NCBI GenBank assembly: GCA_028869975.1
Contig: JAGWQR010000365.1
Coordinates: 1-13,540 of the forward strand
Direction of reading: 5' to 3'
Origin: Alphaproteobacteria bacterium
Lineage (GTDB): Bacteria; Pseudomonadota; Alphaproteobacteria; Sphingomonadales; Sphingomonadaceae
DNA: 13,540 bases
Each line of letters begins with the position of its first letter. Positions within the stretch are counted from its first letter, which is position 1. Both the position numbers and the translations under genes were made by a program. Of the stretch, positions 1-7,498 are shown in pieces. Below the pieces are notes generated by a model. The model searched no databases, had not been told where the DNA came from, and saw only the letters and a program-made list of their open reading frames with translations.

Positions 1-3000
1 ATCGTATTGGCCGAATAGCCGACAAAGCCGCCCACGTAGTTCCCCGCAACCGTCAGTGTCACCGCACCGGAAGCATAGGCATTGCTAATCGTACGTGTAT
101 TGTAACCGACCAGTCCGCCAACTTGGTTCAAGCCGGTGACCGCGCCGGTGGCGTAGGCATAAGTGATGGCTCCTCCATTACTCCCTACCAGGCCGCCTAC
201 AGCATTGGTCGCGGGTGCCGTGCCACCTGTTACAGCGCCCGTGGCATAGGCCTCGGTGATGGAACTAGTATTATACCCGACCAGCCCGCCAACATAGCCG
301 CCGGCGCTCGTCACCGCGCCCGTGGCATAGGAACTGGTGATTGTGCCCGAGCTATATCCTGCAAGGCCACCAACATCGCTCAGGGTAGATGAGAGGGTGC
401 TCTTGACCGTGCCCGTGGCGTAGGATTGGATTATTGGCCCTACGTTGACGCCGATCAGCCCGCCAACCTGAAAGCCGGTTGCGCTTAAGGCGCCGGTGGC
501 ATAGGATTGTGTCACGGTCGAGCCCCGATTATACCCCACCAGCCCGCCAACGCCATAACCCGGGCCCGATGTGTTGCCCGGGTCAGTCACTGCGCCTGTG
601 GCATAGGATTGGCTGATCGGCCCGCCATCGCTTTGGCCAACCAGTCCACCGACATAGCCAATGGTGCCGCTGACGGCGCCGGTCGCGTATGATTTGCTGA
701 TCGATGCGGAGAACGCAGCATACCCCCCCAGCCCGCCCACATTGTCGCCACCAGACACTGCGCCCGTGGCATAAGAATTGATAATCTGGCCGACATCAAG
801 CCCGACCAGATCGCCGACCGCGCTATTCCCGCTCACGCTGCCGCCAACAATCCCGACATTGCTGATTGTCGCAGTCGAGCCTGCATACCCGATCCAGCCG
901 ACATTGGGGATTGATGGCCGATTGATGACCATGTTGTTGATCGAATAGCCCTGGCCGTTGAAGCTGCCTGAAAAGCCACTTCCCGAATTGAGCGTTGTGC
1001 CTGCACCATCGGTGCCGAGCGGAACCCACCCAGTGCCGGCCCACATGCCAGAATAGCTGGACGGAGTGCCAGAAACGACAGCACTCGTCTGGCTCAGATC
1101 AATTTTGCCGCCCAGCACATAGCTGGCGCCCAACGTTGTGCTCGTATCATTAATCAACTGGAGCTGGTGCGCATTGCTGATGACGAAAGCGCCACTCGCC
1201 GTTACAGGCACATTGCCCGTTGTCGGCACCTCCGTGGCCAGGAATGGCCTGGTCGTATTGCCCGCGAGGAACACCCAGGCTGACGCGGTCAGATTGGCGT
1301 AGGAACTTGCGTTATAGGCATAGTTCGTGGCCGCTGAGGATGCGGGATTGGAGGTGACCGACACAACTGTTGTAACGGTGCCTAAATTGGTGCCTACCGC
1401 AGCCAGACCGGACGTGTAGTTGTCGTAATAGACGTTGCTGATTGTGGAACCGGCGGCATTGTAGCCGGCAAATGCTCCGCGTGTCGTGCTGGCGCCCGTT
1501 ATGCTGCCCGTCGCATAGGCGTTGTTAATGGTTGAAGCATTGTAGCCAACAAGCCCGCCCTGATAACCGCCCGTGCTGATTACCGCGCCCAAAGCATAGA
1601 CATTGGTCAAGGTGCCATTATTTACGCCAACCAGGCCACCAACATTAGCGCTTCCTGATACAGCGCCCGTGGCGTAACTGTTCGTAACCAGCCCGCGAGA
1701 CCGGCCGATAAGCCCGCCGACATACTGAAAACTGCTGGTGACAGAGCCGGTTGCGTAGCTGTTGTTTAGACTGTTTGCCGTGCCTGCGGCGCCGATCAGT
1801 CCGCCGGTATACAAGCCCGTACCGCCATTGACAGCCCCTGTGGCATAGGAATTGCTTATACTCGTATCATTATAGCCAACCAGACCGCCTGTATATCCCC
1901 CCGCCGAGCCCGTGACCGCGCCCGTTGCATAGCTGTTGGTGATCGAGCCCGATAAATTTTGCCCGATCAAACCTCCGGTATCAAAGTTTGTTGTCGCTGT
2001 CACCGCGCCGGTCGCATAATCGCCGTTCACTGTGCCATGGTTGGCGCCAATCAAATCTCCAATATATCCTTTACCCGCAACGCCGCCACCAACAATTCCG
2101 GTATTGCTGATGATTGCAGATGTCCCTGCATAACCGAACAGGCCGTCAAAAAGAGCGTTGGGCCGATTGACATTCAGGTTGTTGATCGTAAAATTCTGGC
2201 CATTGAAGCTGCCGGTAAAGCCATTGCCACTATTGAGAACTATTCCCGTGCCATCGGTTCCGAGTGGCACAAAGCCCGTGATGGCCCACATGCCGGAATA
2301 AGTGCTGGCTATCGATGCTGCGGCGATTATTGTCGCGCTAGCATCAACATTGCCTCCCAGCACATAGCTGGAGCTGAGCGTCGCGTTGCTCGAATCAATC
2401 AACTGGAGCTGGTGCGCGTTGTTGATGACAAACGGCCCCGCATTCACCTGCTGGATTTCAGTCGCCAGAAATGGCCGGGTCTGCCCGTTGAAGAAAATCC
2501 AGTCAGCCGGGGTAGAGAAGCTATAAGATGCCGTCGCATAGGCACTTGGCACGCCGCTTCCACTTTGCGAGGAAATTGCCGTGATGCCAGTAGCGCTGCC
2601 GGCACCGACGCCAAGTGCCTGGTTCGTTGAAAAGCTGTCCCAGTAACTTGTGGTCACCGAACCTCCATTGACCGCGCCAATCAACCCGCCGGCATTGCCA
2701 TTTGCTCCGATCACGTTACCTGACGCCCAGGTGTTGGTGATAACACTATTGGCATAGGTGGTTCCCACCAGCCCGCCGACATTCAATCCGGCGCTACCAA
2801 CACTTCCCGTCGCATACGCCTCGTTAAGGATACCATCATTGACCCCGACCAGCCCGCCCGTGCCATATCCCCCCAAGCTTGTGACCGATGCTGATGAATA
2901 GGCGTCATTGATGTTGCCGTTGTAGTTAAAGCCCACCAACGCGCCGACATAACCGCCCGAACCCCCGTATACGCTGCCATAAGAATAGTCATTTTTGATA

Positions 3001-3360
3001 GTACCGAGCGTTGTCCCCACCAGGCCACCGACATGCCCATTGCCCAAAATCGTGCCTTGCACCCCGACATCCTTGATCGAACTTGTGCTCCCTGCATAGC
3101 CAAACAGCCCTACATCATTGCTCGCAGGCCGGTAGATCGAGAGATTGCTGACCACATAGCCGATGCCGTTAAAGCGCCCGTCAAAGCCATTGCCGCCGTT
3201 GAGTACGTTGCCGGCCCCATCGGTACCGAGCGGGACGAAGCCGGTGCCGGCGTTCCAGTTCACCGTGCTGCTGGCGTCGATATTGGCGCCAAGTGCAAAA
3301 TTGCCATTCAGATCATTGTTGATATTCTGCAGATCATAGACATTGTTCACGAGCATATAG
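1..3360 (-). repeat. Three long GLUG modules within the exoprotein
   Basis: The repeat part is built of three homologous modules, roughly 3360-2465, 2440-1215 and 1195 to the left edge. Modules 2 and 3 open with a (V/I)xNAHQLQLI segment. All three then have a GFVPLGTDG or similar segment, a (S/R)FNG segment, an (N/Y)RP segment, GLFGYAG or a relative, and a run of YATG(A/S)V units; modules 1 and 2 close with a (Y)W/YxD-type segment and RPFLATE. I count about 4, 7 and 9 YATG-like units in modules 1, 2 and 3. The near-identical CAACTGGAGCTGGTGCGC occurs at 1155 and 2400, giving a 1245-bp (415-codon) period between modules 2 and 3. Module 1 is shorter and the most diverged. Confidence 0.85.
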
Positions 3361-4913
3361 GCATTGAGCACCGCGGTACCGCTGACATTGCCGCTGTAGT
3401 TTGTGCCGCCTGCGGCATAGGCTGTGGCATTGACACTCGGCGTTCCGGTGAATGGGTTGCTCGCCGGATCATAGACGATATTGAGCTTTCCCCCCACGCT
3501 CCCTGCCGAAGCGAGTGTACCGAACGAAACCGTGCCCTTGCCTGTGCCGCTATTGTCCGCCTCGAGGTTGATCGTTGCAGCGCCTGTGCTGCTAATGGTG
3601 ACTCCGGAGGCGATATAGATGCTGTGATAGGCAGAAAGCGTCAGCGTGTTAGTGTTTGTCCAGCTCAGTGTGCTGTTGACGTTAATGTCGCCCAGGCCGC
3701 TGCCGGTGGTGTTACCGGTGCTGCCGGCCGGCCCGCTCGGCGCGCCGCTTGCGTAGGTTTGCAGCGTAACATTGCTGGCGGTAAGCGCTGCGCTGATTGT
3801 CGCGGCCGCCGTGGCGTCGATTGTCAAGTCCGTCGGATCGATCAGCCAGGTGCCGGTTTTGCCATGGGCGGCGCCGGTATTGACGCGCAGGCCGTTCAAG
3901 TTCACATGCGCGCCGGAAGTCTCAACGAACCCGCCATTGCCTGACGCGCCGGTCGCCTGCGCGCTGAGCGAACCCGAGACTGTCACCGTCCCCGCCATGC
4001 TGCTCGTATCCGCGCCGCCGATCAGGTGGATCGTCCCGCCATCACCGGTGGCCGAATCCGCGTTGATGCTGCCCGCCATGTTGATGACATTCCTGACCGC
4101 ATCCTTGAGCACCGCCGCCTGCAGCACCACCGTCCCGCCACGCGCGGTAATCGATCCACTGTTGTCGATGAGCGCATTGCTGCCGGTGAGCAGACTCGTC
4201 GGCACCGCCACCTGCATGAACCCGCCGCCGTTGACATCAAGCGCCACCTGCTCGCCCGAGCCGAGCGCCACCTTGCCCAAAGGCACGCTGATATAGCCGC
4301 TGTTCGATACCGCCCCGCCCAGCAAGGCCACATACGCGCCCGAACCCGCGCTGATACGCCCCGCATTCGAGACAGAGGCGCTCGCGCCCTTGCCGGAAAA
4401 GTTGAGCCGTCCGGCCATGAAATCGGCATCCGCCATGTCGAGTGTGCTCGCCACAAACCCGCCCGCCGTATTCACCGTGCCCGTCGCCGTAATCGCAATC
4501 CCGTTGGGGTTGATGAGATAGACAGCGCCGTTGCTCGTAATCTGCCCCGCAATCGTCGAGGTCGCCGATCCCGTCACCCGGTTCAGCGTCGCGCTTGATG
4601 CCGACGGATCGTTGAACACCACCGCATTGCCCGCACCCACCGAGAAGCCCGACCAGTCGATCACCGCCCGGCTGCTCGCCTGGTTCACCGTCAGCGTATC
4701 GGCACTGCCCGAAATCGTCGCCGACCCCGCCGCAACCCGACCACCCACCGGCAATACCCCACCCGCATGCGCCGCTGTGATCCCAAAACCGCCTCCCAAT
4801 ATCGTCGCACAGAGCAGAGCATACCGCAGACCTGACCTCATCGGGATCTGATCGCTCGTTTCACGAATATCCGTTCCCGATCGCCCTGCCAAAGCCTGCA
4901 ACGCTGACACCAT
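1..4913 (-). CDS. TpsA-type secreted exoprotein with haemagglutination-activity (TPS) domain and GLUG-like repeats, partial (C-terminus beyond window)
   Basis: Large exoprotein of a two-partner secretion system, exported by the TpsB encoded just upstream; probably a surface adhesin or filament. The minus-strand frame is open for 1637 codons to the left edge. The start is the ATG at 4911-4913, behind a GGGGAGAGAG ribosome binding site and 18 nt after the tpsB stop; that TAA is in frame, so the two cannot be one protein. An alternative ATG at 4841 has a poor binding site. Residues 1-50 are a long signal peptide, with about 28 residues before the hydrophobic core and cleavage after AHA. Residues of about 51-270 form the TPS secretion domain, with NPNGI at 135-139. 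From about residue 520 the protein consists of GLUG-like units of the form VGGLVGxNxGxIxxSYATGAV, about 20 in the window. Family assignment is firm; the ligand is unknown. Confidence 0.93.
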   Translation of the reverse strand, partial: MVSALQALAGRSGTDIRETSDQIPMRSGLRYALLCATILGGGFGITAAHAGGVLPVGGRVAAGSATISGSADTLTVNQASSRAVIDWSGFSVGAGNAVVFNDPSASSATLNRVTGSATSTIAGQITSNGAVYLINPNGIAITATGTVNTAGGFVASTLDMADADFMAGRLNFSGKGASASVSNAGRISAGSGAYVALLGGAVSNSGYISVPLGKVALGSGEQVALDVNGGGFMQVAVPTSLLTGSNALIDNSGSITARGGTVVLQAAVLKDAVRNVINMAGSINADSATGDGGTIHLIGGADTSSMAGTVTVSGSLSAQATGASGNGGFVETSGAHVNLNGLRVNTGAAHGKTGTWLIDPTDLTIDATAAATISAALTASNVTLQTYASGAPSGPAGSTGNTTGSGLGDINVNSTLSWTNTNTLTLSAYHSIYIASGVTISSTGAATINLEADNSGTGKGTVSFGTLASAGSVGGKLNIVYDPASNPFTGTPSVNATAYAAGGTNYSGNVSGTAVLNAYMLVNNVYDLQNINNDLNGNFALGANIDASSTVNWNAGTGFVPLGTDGAGNVLNGGNGFDGRFNGIGYVVSNLSIYRPASNDVGLFGYAGSTSSIKDVGVQGTILGNGHVGGLVGTTLGTIKNDYSYGSVYGGSGGYVGALVGFNYNGNINDAYSSASVTSLGGYGTGGLVGVNDGILNEAYATGSVGSAGLNVGGLVGTTYANSVITNTWASGNVIGANGNAGGLIGAVNGGSVTTSYWDSFSTNQALGVGAGSATGITAISSQSGSGVPSAYATASYSFSTPADWIFFNGQTRPFLATEIQQVNAGPFVINNAHQLQLIDSSNATLSSSYVLGGNVDASATIIAAASIASTYSGMWAITGFVPLGTDGTGIVLNSGNGFTGSFNGQNFTINNLNVNRPNALFDGLFGYAGTSAIISNTGIVGGGVAGKGYIGDLIGANHGTVNGDYATGAVTATTNFDTGGLIGQNLSGSITNSYATGAVTGSAGGYTGGLVGYNDTSISNSYATGAVNGGTGLYTGGLIGAAGTANSLNNSYATGSVTSSFQYVGGLIGRSRGLVTNSYATGAVSGSANVGGLVGVNNGTLTNVYALGAVISTGGYQGGLVGYNASTINNAYATGSITGASTTRGAFAGYNAAGSTISNVYYDNYTSGLAAVGTNLGTVTTVVSVTSNPASSAATNYAYNASSYANLTASAWVFLAGNTTRPFLATEVPTTGNVPVTASGAFVISNAHQLQLINDTSTTLGASYVLGGKIDLSQTSAVVSGTPSSYSGMWAGTGWVPLGTDGAGTTLNSGSGFSGSFNGQGYSINNMVINRPSIPNVGWIGYAGSTATISNVGIVGGSVSGNSAVGDLVGLDVGQIINSYATGAVSGGDNVGGLGGYAAFSASISKSYATGAVSGTIGYVGGLVGQSDGGPISQSYATGAVTDPGNTSGPGYGVGGLVGYNRGSTVTQSYATGALSATGFQVGGLIGVNVGPIIQSYATGTVKSTLSSTLSDVGGLAGYSSGTITSSYATGAVTSAGGYVGGLVGYNTSSITEAYATGAVTGGTAPATNAVGGLVGSNGGAITYAYATGAVTGLNQVGGLVGYNTRTISNAYASGAVTLTVAGNYVGGFVGYSANT

Positions 4914-4931
4914 CTTACTCTCTCCCCGGAC

Positions 4932-6767
4932 TTAAAAGCGGAATATCGTCGAGACATTGACCCGGTCGGTCTTGTTGAGCGGGGCATAATCGGCAAAGCC
5001 GTGCGCATATTCGATCGTGAAACCGAGCGGCAGCTTGCCCAGATTTATCCGCGCGCCCACACCTGCCGATCCCGCCGTAATGCTGTTTGGCTCCAACGCC
5101 GTCGGCACATTAATTCGCCCGACACCGCCCGCCACAAAGACATAGGGAGCCATGTTCGCGCCCCGCTTGCCCAGCGCCCAGTTGGTACCGAGTTCGCCAC
5201 GTGCCACCGCGCCCTCATCCACCGCCGTCACCCCGCCGACATAGGCCGACAGACCATCCGGCCCTTCCAGGGCAAATTGTTCGGAACGGAACACCGCCGC
5301 GCCAAAACTGCTCTGCCCTCGCACATTCACGCTCAAATTTGCAGCTTTGCCCATCGTCAGGCTTAGGCGCGCCTGCGCCATCAATTTGCTGAAATTGAGG
5401 CTTGATCCCACCCGCGAAAAAGGAATGCCGTTCGCCGTTGCATCGGCCACGCTGAGCGCGCCGAGATTGCCCAGGCCCTCGCTGAACTGGAACGAACCGC
5501 CCAGGCTGGTGCCGTCGGGGCGGGCATCGGCATAGGAGCCGCCCAGCCGCGCCACCATATAGCGATCATGGCTGATGAACGTGGCAAAGGCGGGCACCGC
5601 GTTCTTTTCGTCGATCTGCTCAACCGTCAGGCTCAGCCCGCCCTGCTGCTGGCGGGTGCGGATCAGCGTGTAGCTGCCGCGCATCGTCAGGCGCCGCAAC
5701 AAGCCCACCGTCTGTGGCGCGCCGCTGACTGGCGCTGGCACCGTGCGTGAATAGGTGGCTTCCGGGTTGAAGCTGAACCGCCCTTGCGCAAAGGGCAAGA
5801 TCATCCCGCCGCCGAAAACCTGCACCGGCGCAGTGTTGCCTAACCATTGGCTGACATCATAGCCGCCGCTCGCAAAGCCATATATTTGCTCGCCCAGGCC
5901 CAGCAGCGAGTTGAATGCAACCTGTGCATTGGCCCCATAGGTGCCCAGCGACGGATCAAGCTGGTTGTCGGCACCTATGCTCCCGGTCACAAGCTGCTGC
6001 GTCCCCTCCAGCACCAGCCGCGTGCCGCCCGGCTGACTCCCGCGCATCAGGGTTGAACGCAGCGTCAGCCCCGGCACATCCGAAGCGATCATCAGCGGCT
6101 CCTCAATCTGCTTCAGCGTCAGGTGCCGCTTGCCCTGCAGAGATCCTACCCGTGCGCGCACGGGCTCGCGCACGCGGCGCGGCAGGCCCGAGACATCCAC
6201 CGCCTCAATAAACCCGTCGGTCACCACAATCCGCAAGGGGCCGCCATCGTGCAAATCCTGTGACGGCACACTCACGCGCGCCAGCACAAAGCCTGCCCGC
6301 GCATGGATCGCCTCAATCTCCGAGGCCGCCGCATAAATATCCTTGAGCGACACCCGCTGCCCCTTCAGGTGTGCCACAATCGCCGCCGTCTGGTCGGCAA
6401 CTTCAGCAAACCCGCCCGCGACCTGTACGTCGCCCAGAGTCACGCTCAGATTCTCGGCGCCCACCGGTGGGTGCAGTGCCCCGGTCTCGGGGATTTCCAC
6501 CCGGAAACCATTGTCACGATGTTCGGGTGCCAGCGTCTGCGGCGTCACCGTAATCGGTGCCGCTGGCTGGGCAAATACTGGCGCGGCAAACCCCGCCAGA
6601 ACCAGACCAATCAGCGATGATGCAGGCCGACATGCTGCACCTCTAACGTTCGCAATATCTCCCAGAGCTGACATTAATCGTGCGACAGGGGCGTCCCCTT
6701 CATACGATTGCCCTACATCCGTTCCACGGCCAGGATGGTTACGAGGGTTGTCGAACTGTCGCAACAT
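4932..6767 (-). CDS. TpsB outer-membrane transporter of two-partner secretion (ShlB/FhaC/HecB family)
   Basis: Outer-membrane beta-barrel that recognises the TPS domain of the adjacent exoprotein in the periplasm and secretes it. The 611-residue length fits the family. Residues 52-66 are the hydrophobic core of a signal peptide with likely cleavage after VFA (residue 66). About 105-180 is a POTRA domain (VTLGDVQV onward), about 180-255 a second POTRA-like segment, and 260-611 the barrel, ending in IFRF with the terminal Phe typical of outer-membrane proteins. Start choice: the ATG at 6767 has AGGGGG about 10 nt upstream but gives a long N-terminal extension; the ATG at 6674 gives a normal signal peptide but lacks a good binding site. 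The barrel's sixth-loop motif, normally VRGY-like, reads LSAY at residues 506-509. It is the first gene of the operon, with the exoprotein directly downstream. Confidence 0.95.
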   Translation of the reverse strand: MLRQFDNPRNHPGRGTDVGQSYEGDAPVARLMSALGDIANVRGAACRPASSLIGLVLAGFAAPVFAQPAAPITVTPQTLAPEHRDNGFRVEIPETGALHPPVGAENLSVTLGDVQVAGGFAEVADQTAAIVAHLKGQRVSLKDIYAAASEIEAIHARAGFVLARVSVPSQDLHDGGPLRIVVTDGFIEAVDVSGLPRRVREPVRARVGSLQGKRHLTLKQIEEPLMIASDVPGLTLRSTLMRGSQPGGTRLVLEGTQQLVTGSIGADNQLDPSLGTYGANAQVAFNSLLGLGEQIYGFASGGYDVSQWLGNTAPVQVFGGGMILPFAQGRFSFNPEATYSRTVPAPVSGAPQTVGLLRRLTMRGSYTLIRTRQQQGGLSLTVEQIDEKNAVPAFATFISHDRYMVARLGGSYADARPDGTSLGGSFQFSEGLGNLGALSVADATANGIPFSRVGSSLNFSKLMAQARLSLTMGKAANLSVNVRGQSSFGAAVFRSEQFALEGPDGLSAYVGGVTAVDEGAVARGELGTNWALGKRGANMAPYVFVAGGVGRINVPTALEPNSITAGSAGVGARINLGKLPLGFTIEYAHGFADYAPLNKTDRVNVSTIFRF

Positions 6768-6804
6768 CGATGCTGATCCCCCTGTGTGCGTCCCGGTTAG
6801 GCTA

Positions 6805-6831
6805 AGTGTATAACATTTGAGTACCTGTCAA
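6805..6831 (-). promoter_or_regulatory. Candidate sigma-70 promoter of the TPS operon
   Basis: On the minus strand a perfect -35 TTGACA (6826-6831) is followed after 15 nt by TACACT (6805-6810, four of six matches to TATAAT). It lies about 40 bp before the tpsB ATG at 6767. The spacer is shorter than the ideal 17 nt, so the -10 assignment is uncertain. Confidence 0.35.
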
Positions 6832-6844
6832 CTGCGGGTTAAAA

Positions 6845-6861
6845 ACCGGCCATATTTCGGT
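6845..6861 (-). terminator. Weak terminator-like hairpin upstream of the TPS promoter
   Basis: On the minus strand ACCG pairs with CGGT across a 9-nt loop and is followed by TTTTTAA. The stem is only 4 bp. It could stop transcription coming from the tRNA-Val gene before the TPS promoter, but a hairpin this short is weak evidence. Confidence 0.2.
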
Positions 6862-6946
6862 AAAAAAGCAGACCAGCCAGGTGGTATAAAAACCTCGGAT
6901 TGAAGTTGGACGACATCGGCGTCGGGAAAGCGGCTGGAGCGGGGCT

Positions 6947-7039
6947 TCAAGCCGATTTTCCGCCGCTGCGCCGTTCACGGTCGATCCGTTCCAGCCCGTA
7001 CAGGCGGAGCAGGTAACGCGGGTAAACGGCACGACCCTG
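6947..7039 (-). pseudogene. Possible 3' gene remnant (short peptide tail)
   Basis: Within the 351-bp gap between tpsB and the tRNA, a minus-strand frame reads like the end of a real protein: the coded stretch includes YPRYLLRLYGLERIDRER and ends SGGKSA, then TGA. A stop lies three codons upstream and there is no start codon, so if it is coding it is a remnant. I do not recognise the family. The rest of the gap holds only the candidate TPS promoter and AT-rich patches. Confidence 0.2.
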
Positions 7040-7118
7040 CCCCCCTTACCATGTACGGGATGGCTATTCATTGGGGCGGAACTACAGAATTCCCGAAATT
7101 TCCACTAACGACTTCAAA

Positions 7119-7194
7119 TGGTGGGCGCTGACAGGCTCGAACTGCCGACCCTCTCGGTGTAAACGAGATGCTCTACCAACTGAGCTAAGCGCCC
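7119..7194 (-). tRNA. tRNA-Val (anticodon TAC)
   Basis: The minus strand folds as a complete cloverleaf. The acceptor stem is GGGCGCT with AGCGCCC, the D arm GCTC-AGTTGGTA-GAGC, the anticodon stem TCTCG with CGAGA around the loop TTTACAC (anticodon TAC, valine), and the T arm GGCAG-TTCGAGC-CTGTC. The discriminator A is followed by an encoded CCA. The total is 76 nt. The gene lies exactly between the TPS operon and the mobilization genes, so it may mark an island boundary. Confidence 0.97.
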
Positions 7195-7211
7195 GCACTG
7201 CGGAAGGGCGG

Positions 7212-7239
7212 CCAGTAGCTTGTTTTTCAGGGGCGTCAA
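7212..7239 (-). promoter_or_regulatory. Candidate promoter of tRNA-Val
   Basis: On the minus strand TTGACG (7234-7239) is followed after 16 nt by TACTGG (7212-7217). The predicted start is near 7205, about 10 nt before the mature tRNA 5' end at 7194, which is a typical distance. The -35 is strong and the -10 poor. Confidence 0.4.
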
Positions 7240-7291
7240 GCGGCAATTGGTGGAACAAGCGGGCAACAATTGGCACCCAACGGCATTACGG

Positions 7292-7310
7292 GTCCCGAAA
7301 TAGTCCCGAA
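7292..7310 (+). repeat. Direct repeat GTCCCGAA, 11-bp period
   Basis: Two perfect GTCCCGAA copies start at 7292 and 7303, one helical turn apart. A related TCCCGAAAT also occurs at 7091-7099 on the other side of the tRNA. Such spacing suits a protein-binding array (iteron-like or integrase arm-type), but two copies are few. Confidence 0.35.
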
Positions 7311-7371
7311 CAGAATCTGCCGATGCGAGGATCGCCACCGATAGGAAAACCTGCCGCCATCCAACGAGGGC

Positions 7372-7432
7372 AAACAAAAACCGCTGGCAGGGCTGCCACC
7401 CTGTCCAGCGGTAATGTGTGCAATCCTTTTGC
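7372..7432 (-). ncRNA. Candidate antisense RNA opposite the leader of the HTH/replication-like gene
   Basis: Inferred transcript of about 60 nt, from a start about 7 nt after the -10 at 7439-7444 to the U-tract of the terminator at 7375-7412. It would be complementary to the leader of the gene starting at 7499, the arrangement of countertranscribed RNAs that control plasmid replication genes. The terminator is clear, the promoter is moderate and the regulatory role is inference. Confidence 0.4.
7375..7412 (-). terminator. Strong intrinsic terminator, minus strand
   Basis: Read on the minus strand, the 13-bp GC-rich inner stem (one bulge, 6-nt loop) is followed directly by TTTTTGTTTG, a textbook Rho-independent terminator. 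On the plus strand no T-run follows the stem. No annotated minus-strand gene ends here, so the likely client is a short RNA started just to the right. Confidence 0.75.
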
Positions 7433-7438
7433 CCTCGT

Positions 7439-7467
7439 AACATACCAAAGACTGCTTCAAGCAGCAA
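7439..7467 (-). promoter_or_regulatory. Candidate antisense promoter with embedded palindrome
   Basis: On the minus strand TTGCTG (7462-7467) is followed after exactly 17 nt by TATGTT (7439-7444). Between them lies CTGCTT-C-AAGCAG (7452-7464), a 6-bp palindrome around one base that could be an operator for the neighbouring HTH protein. The -35 matches three of six consensus positions and the -10 four of six. Confidence 0.35.
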
Positions 7468-7498
7468 GCGGGGTCTTGCCCGCGAACGGAGGTGCAGC

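Larger units (their letters stand above)
7364..7438. repeat. 75-nt nested inverted repeat in the leader of the replication-like gene
   Basis: The outer arms ACGAGGGCAAA (7364-7374) and TTTGCCCTCGT (7428-7438) are a perfect 11-bp inverted repeat. Inside them ACCGCTGG (7380-7387) pairs with CCAGCGGT (7405-7412), and CAGGG (7388-7392) pairs with CCCTG (7399-7403), leaving a bulged T at 7404 and a CTGCCA loop. The unpaired parts are 5 nt on the left and 15 nt on the right. Twenty-four base pairs in 75 nt is far beyond chance and indicates a selected structure. Confidence 0.9.

Noticed and set aside
1..3360. CRISPR array suggested by the regular short repeats
   Set aside because: Repeats are degenerate, of variable spacing in multiples of three, and translate to GLUG units in an uninterrupted reading frame.
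1959..4598. Several plus-strand open frames of 170-300 codons opposite the exoprotein
   Set aside because: They are antisense shadows produced by the repetitive GC-rich exoprotein; they have no binding sites and a biased, repeat-derived composition.
6802..7071. Minus-strand 89-codon open frame next to the TPS promoter
   Set aside because: No binding site and no protein-like pattern; its region is better explained by the promoter and a possible remnant in another frame.
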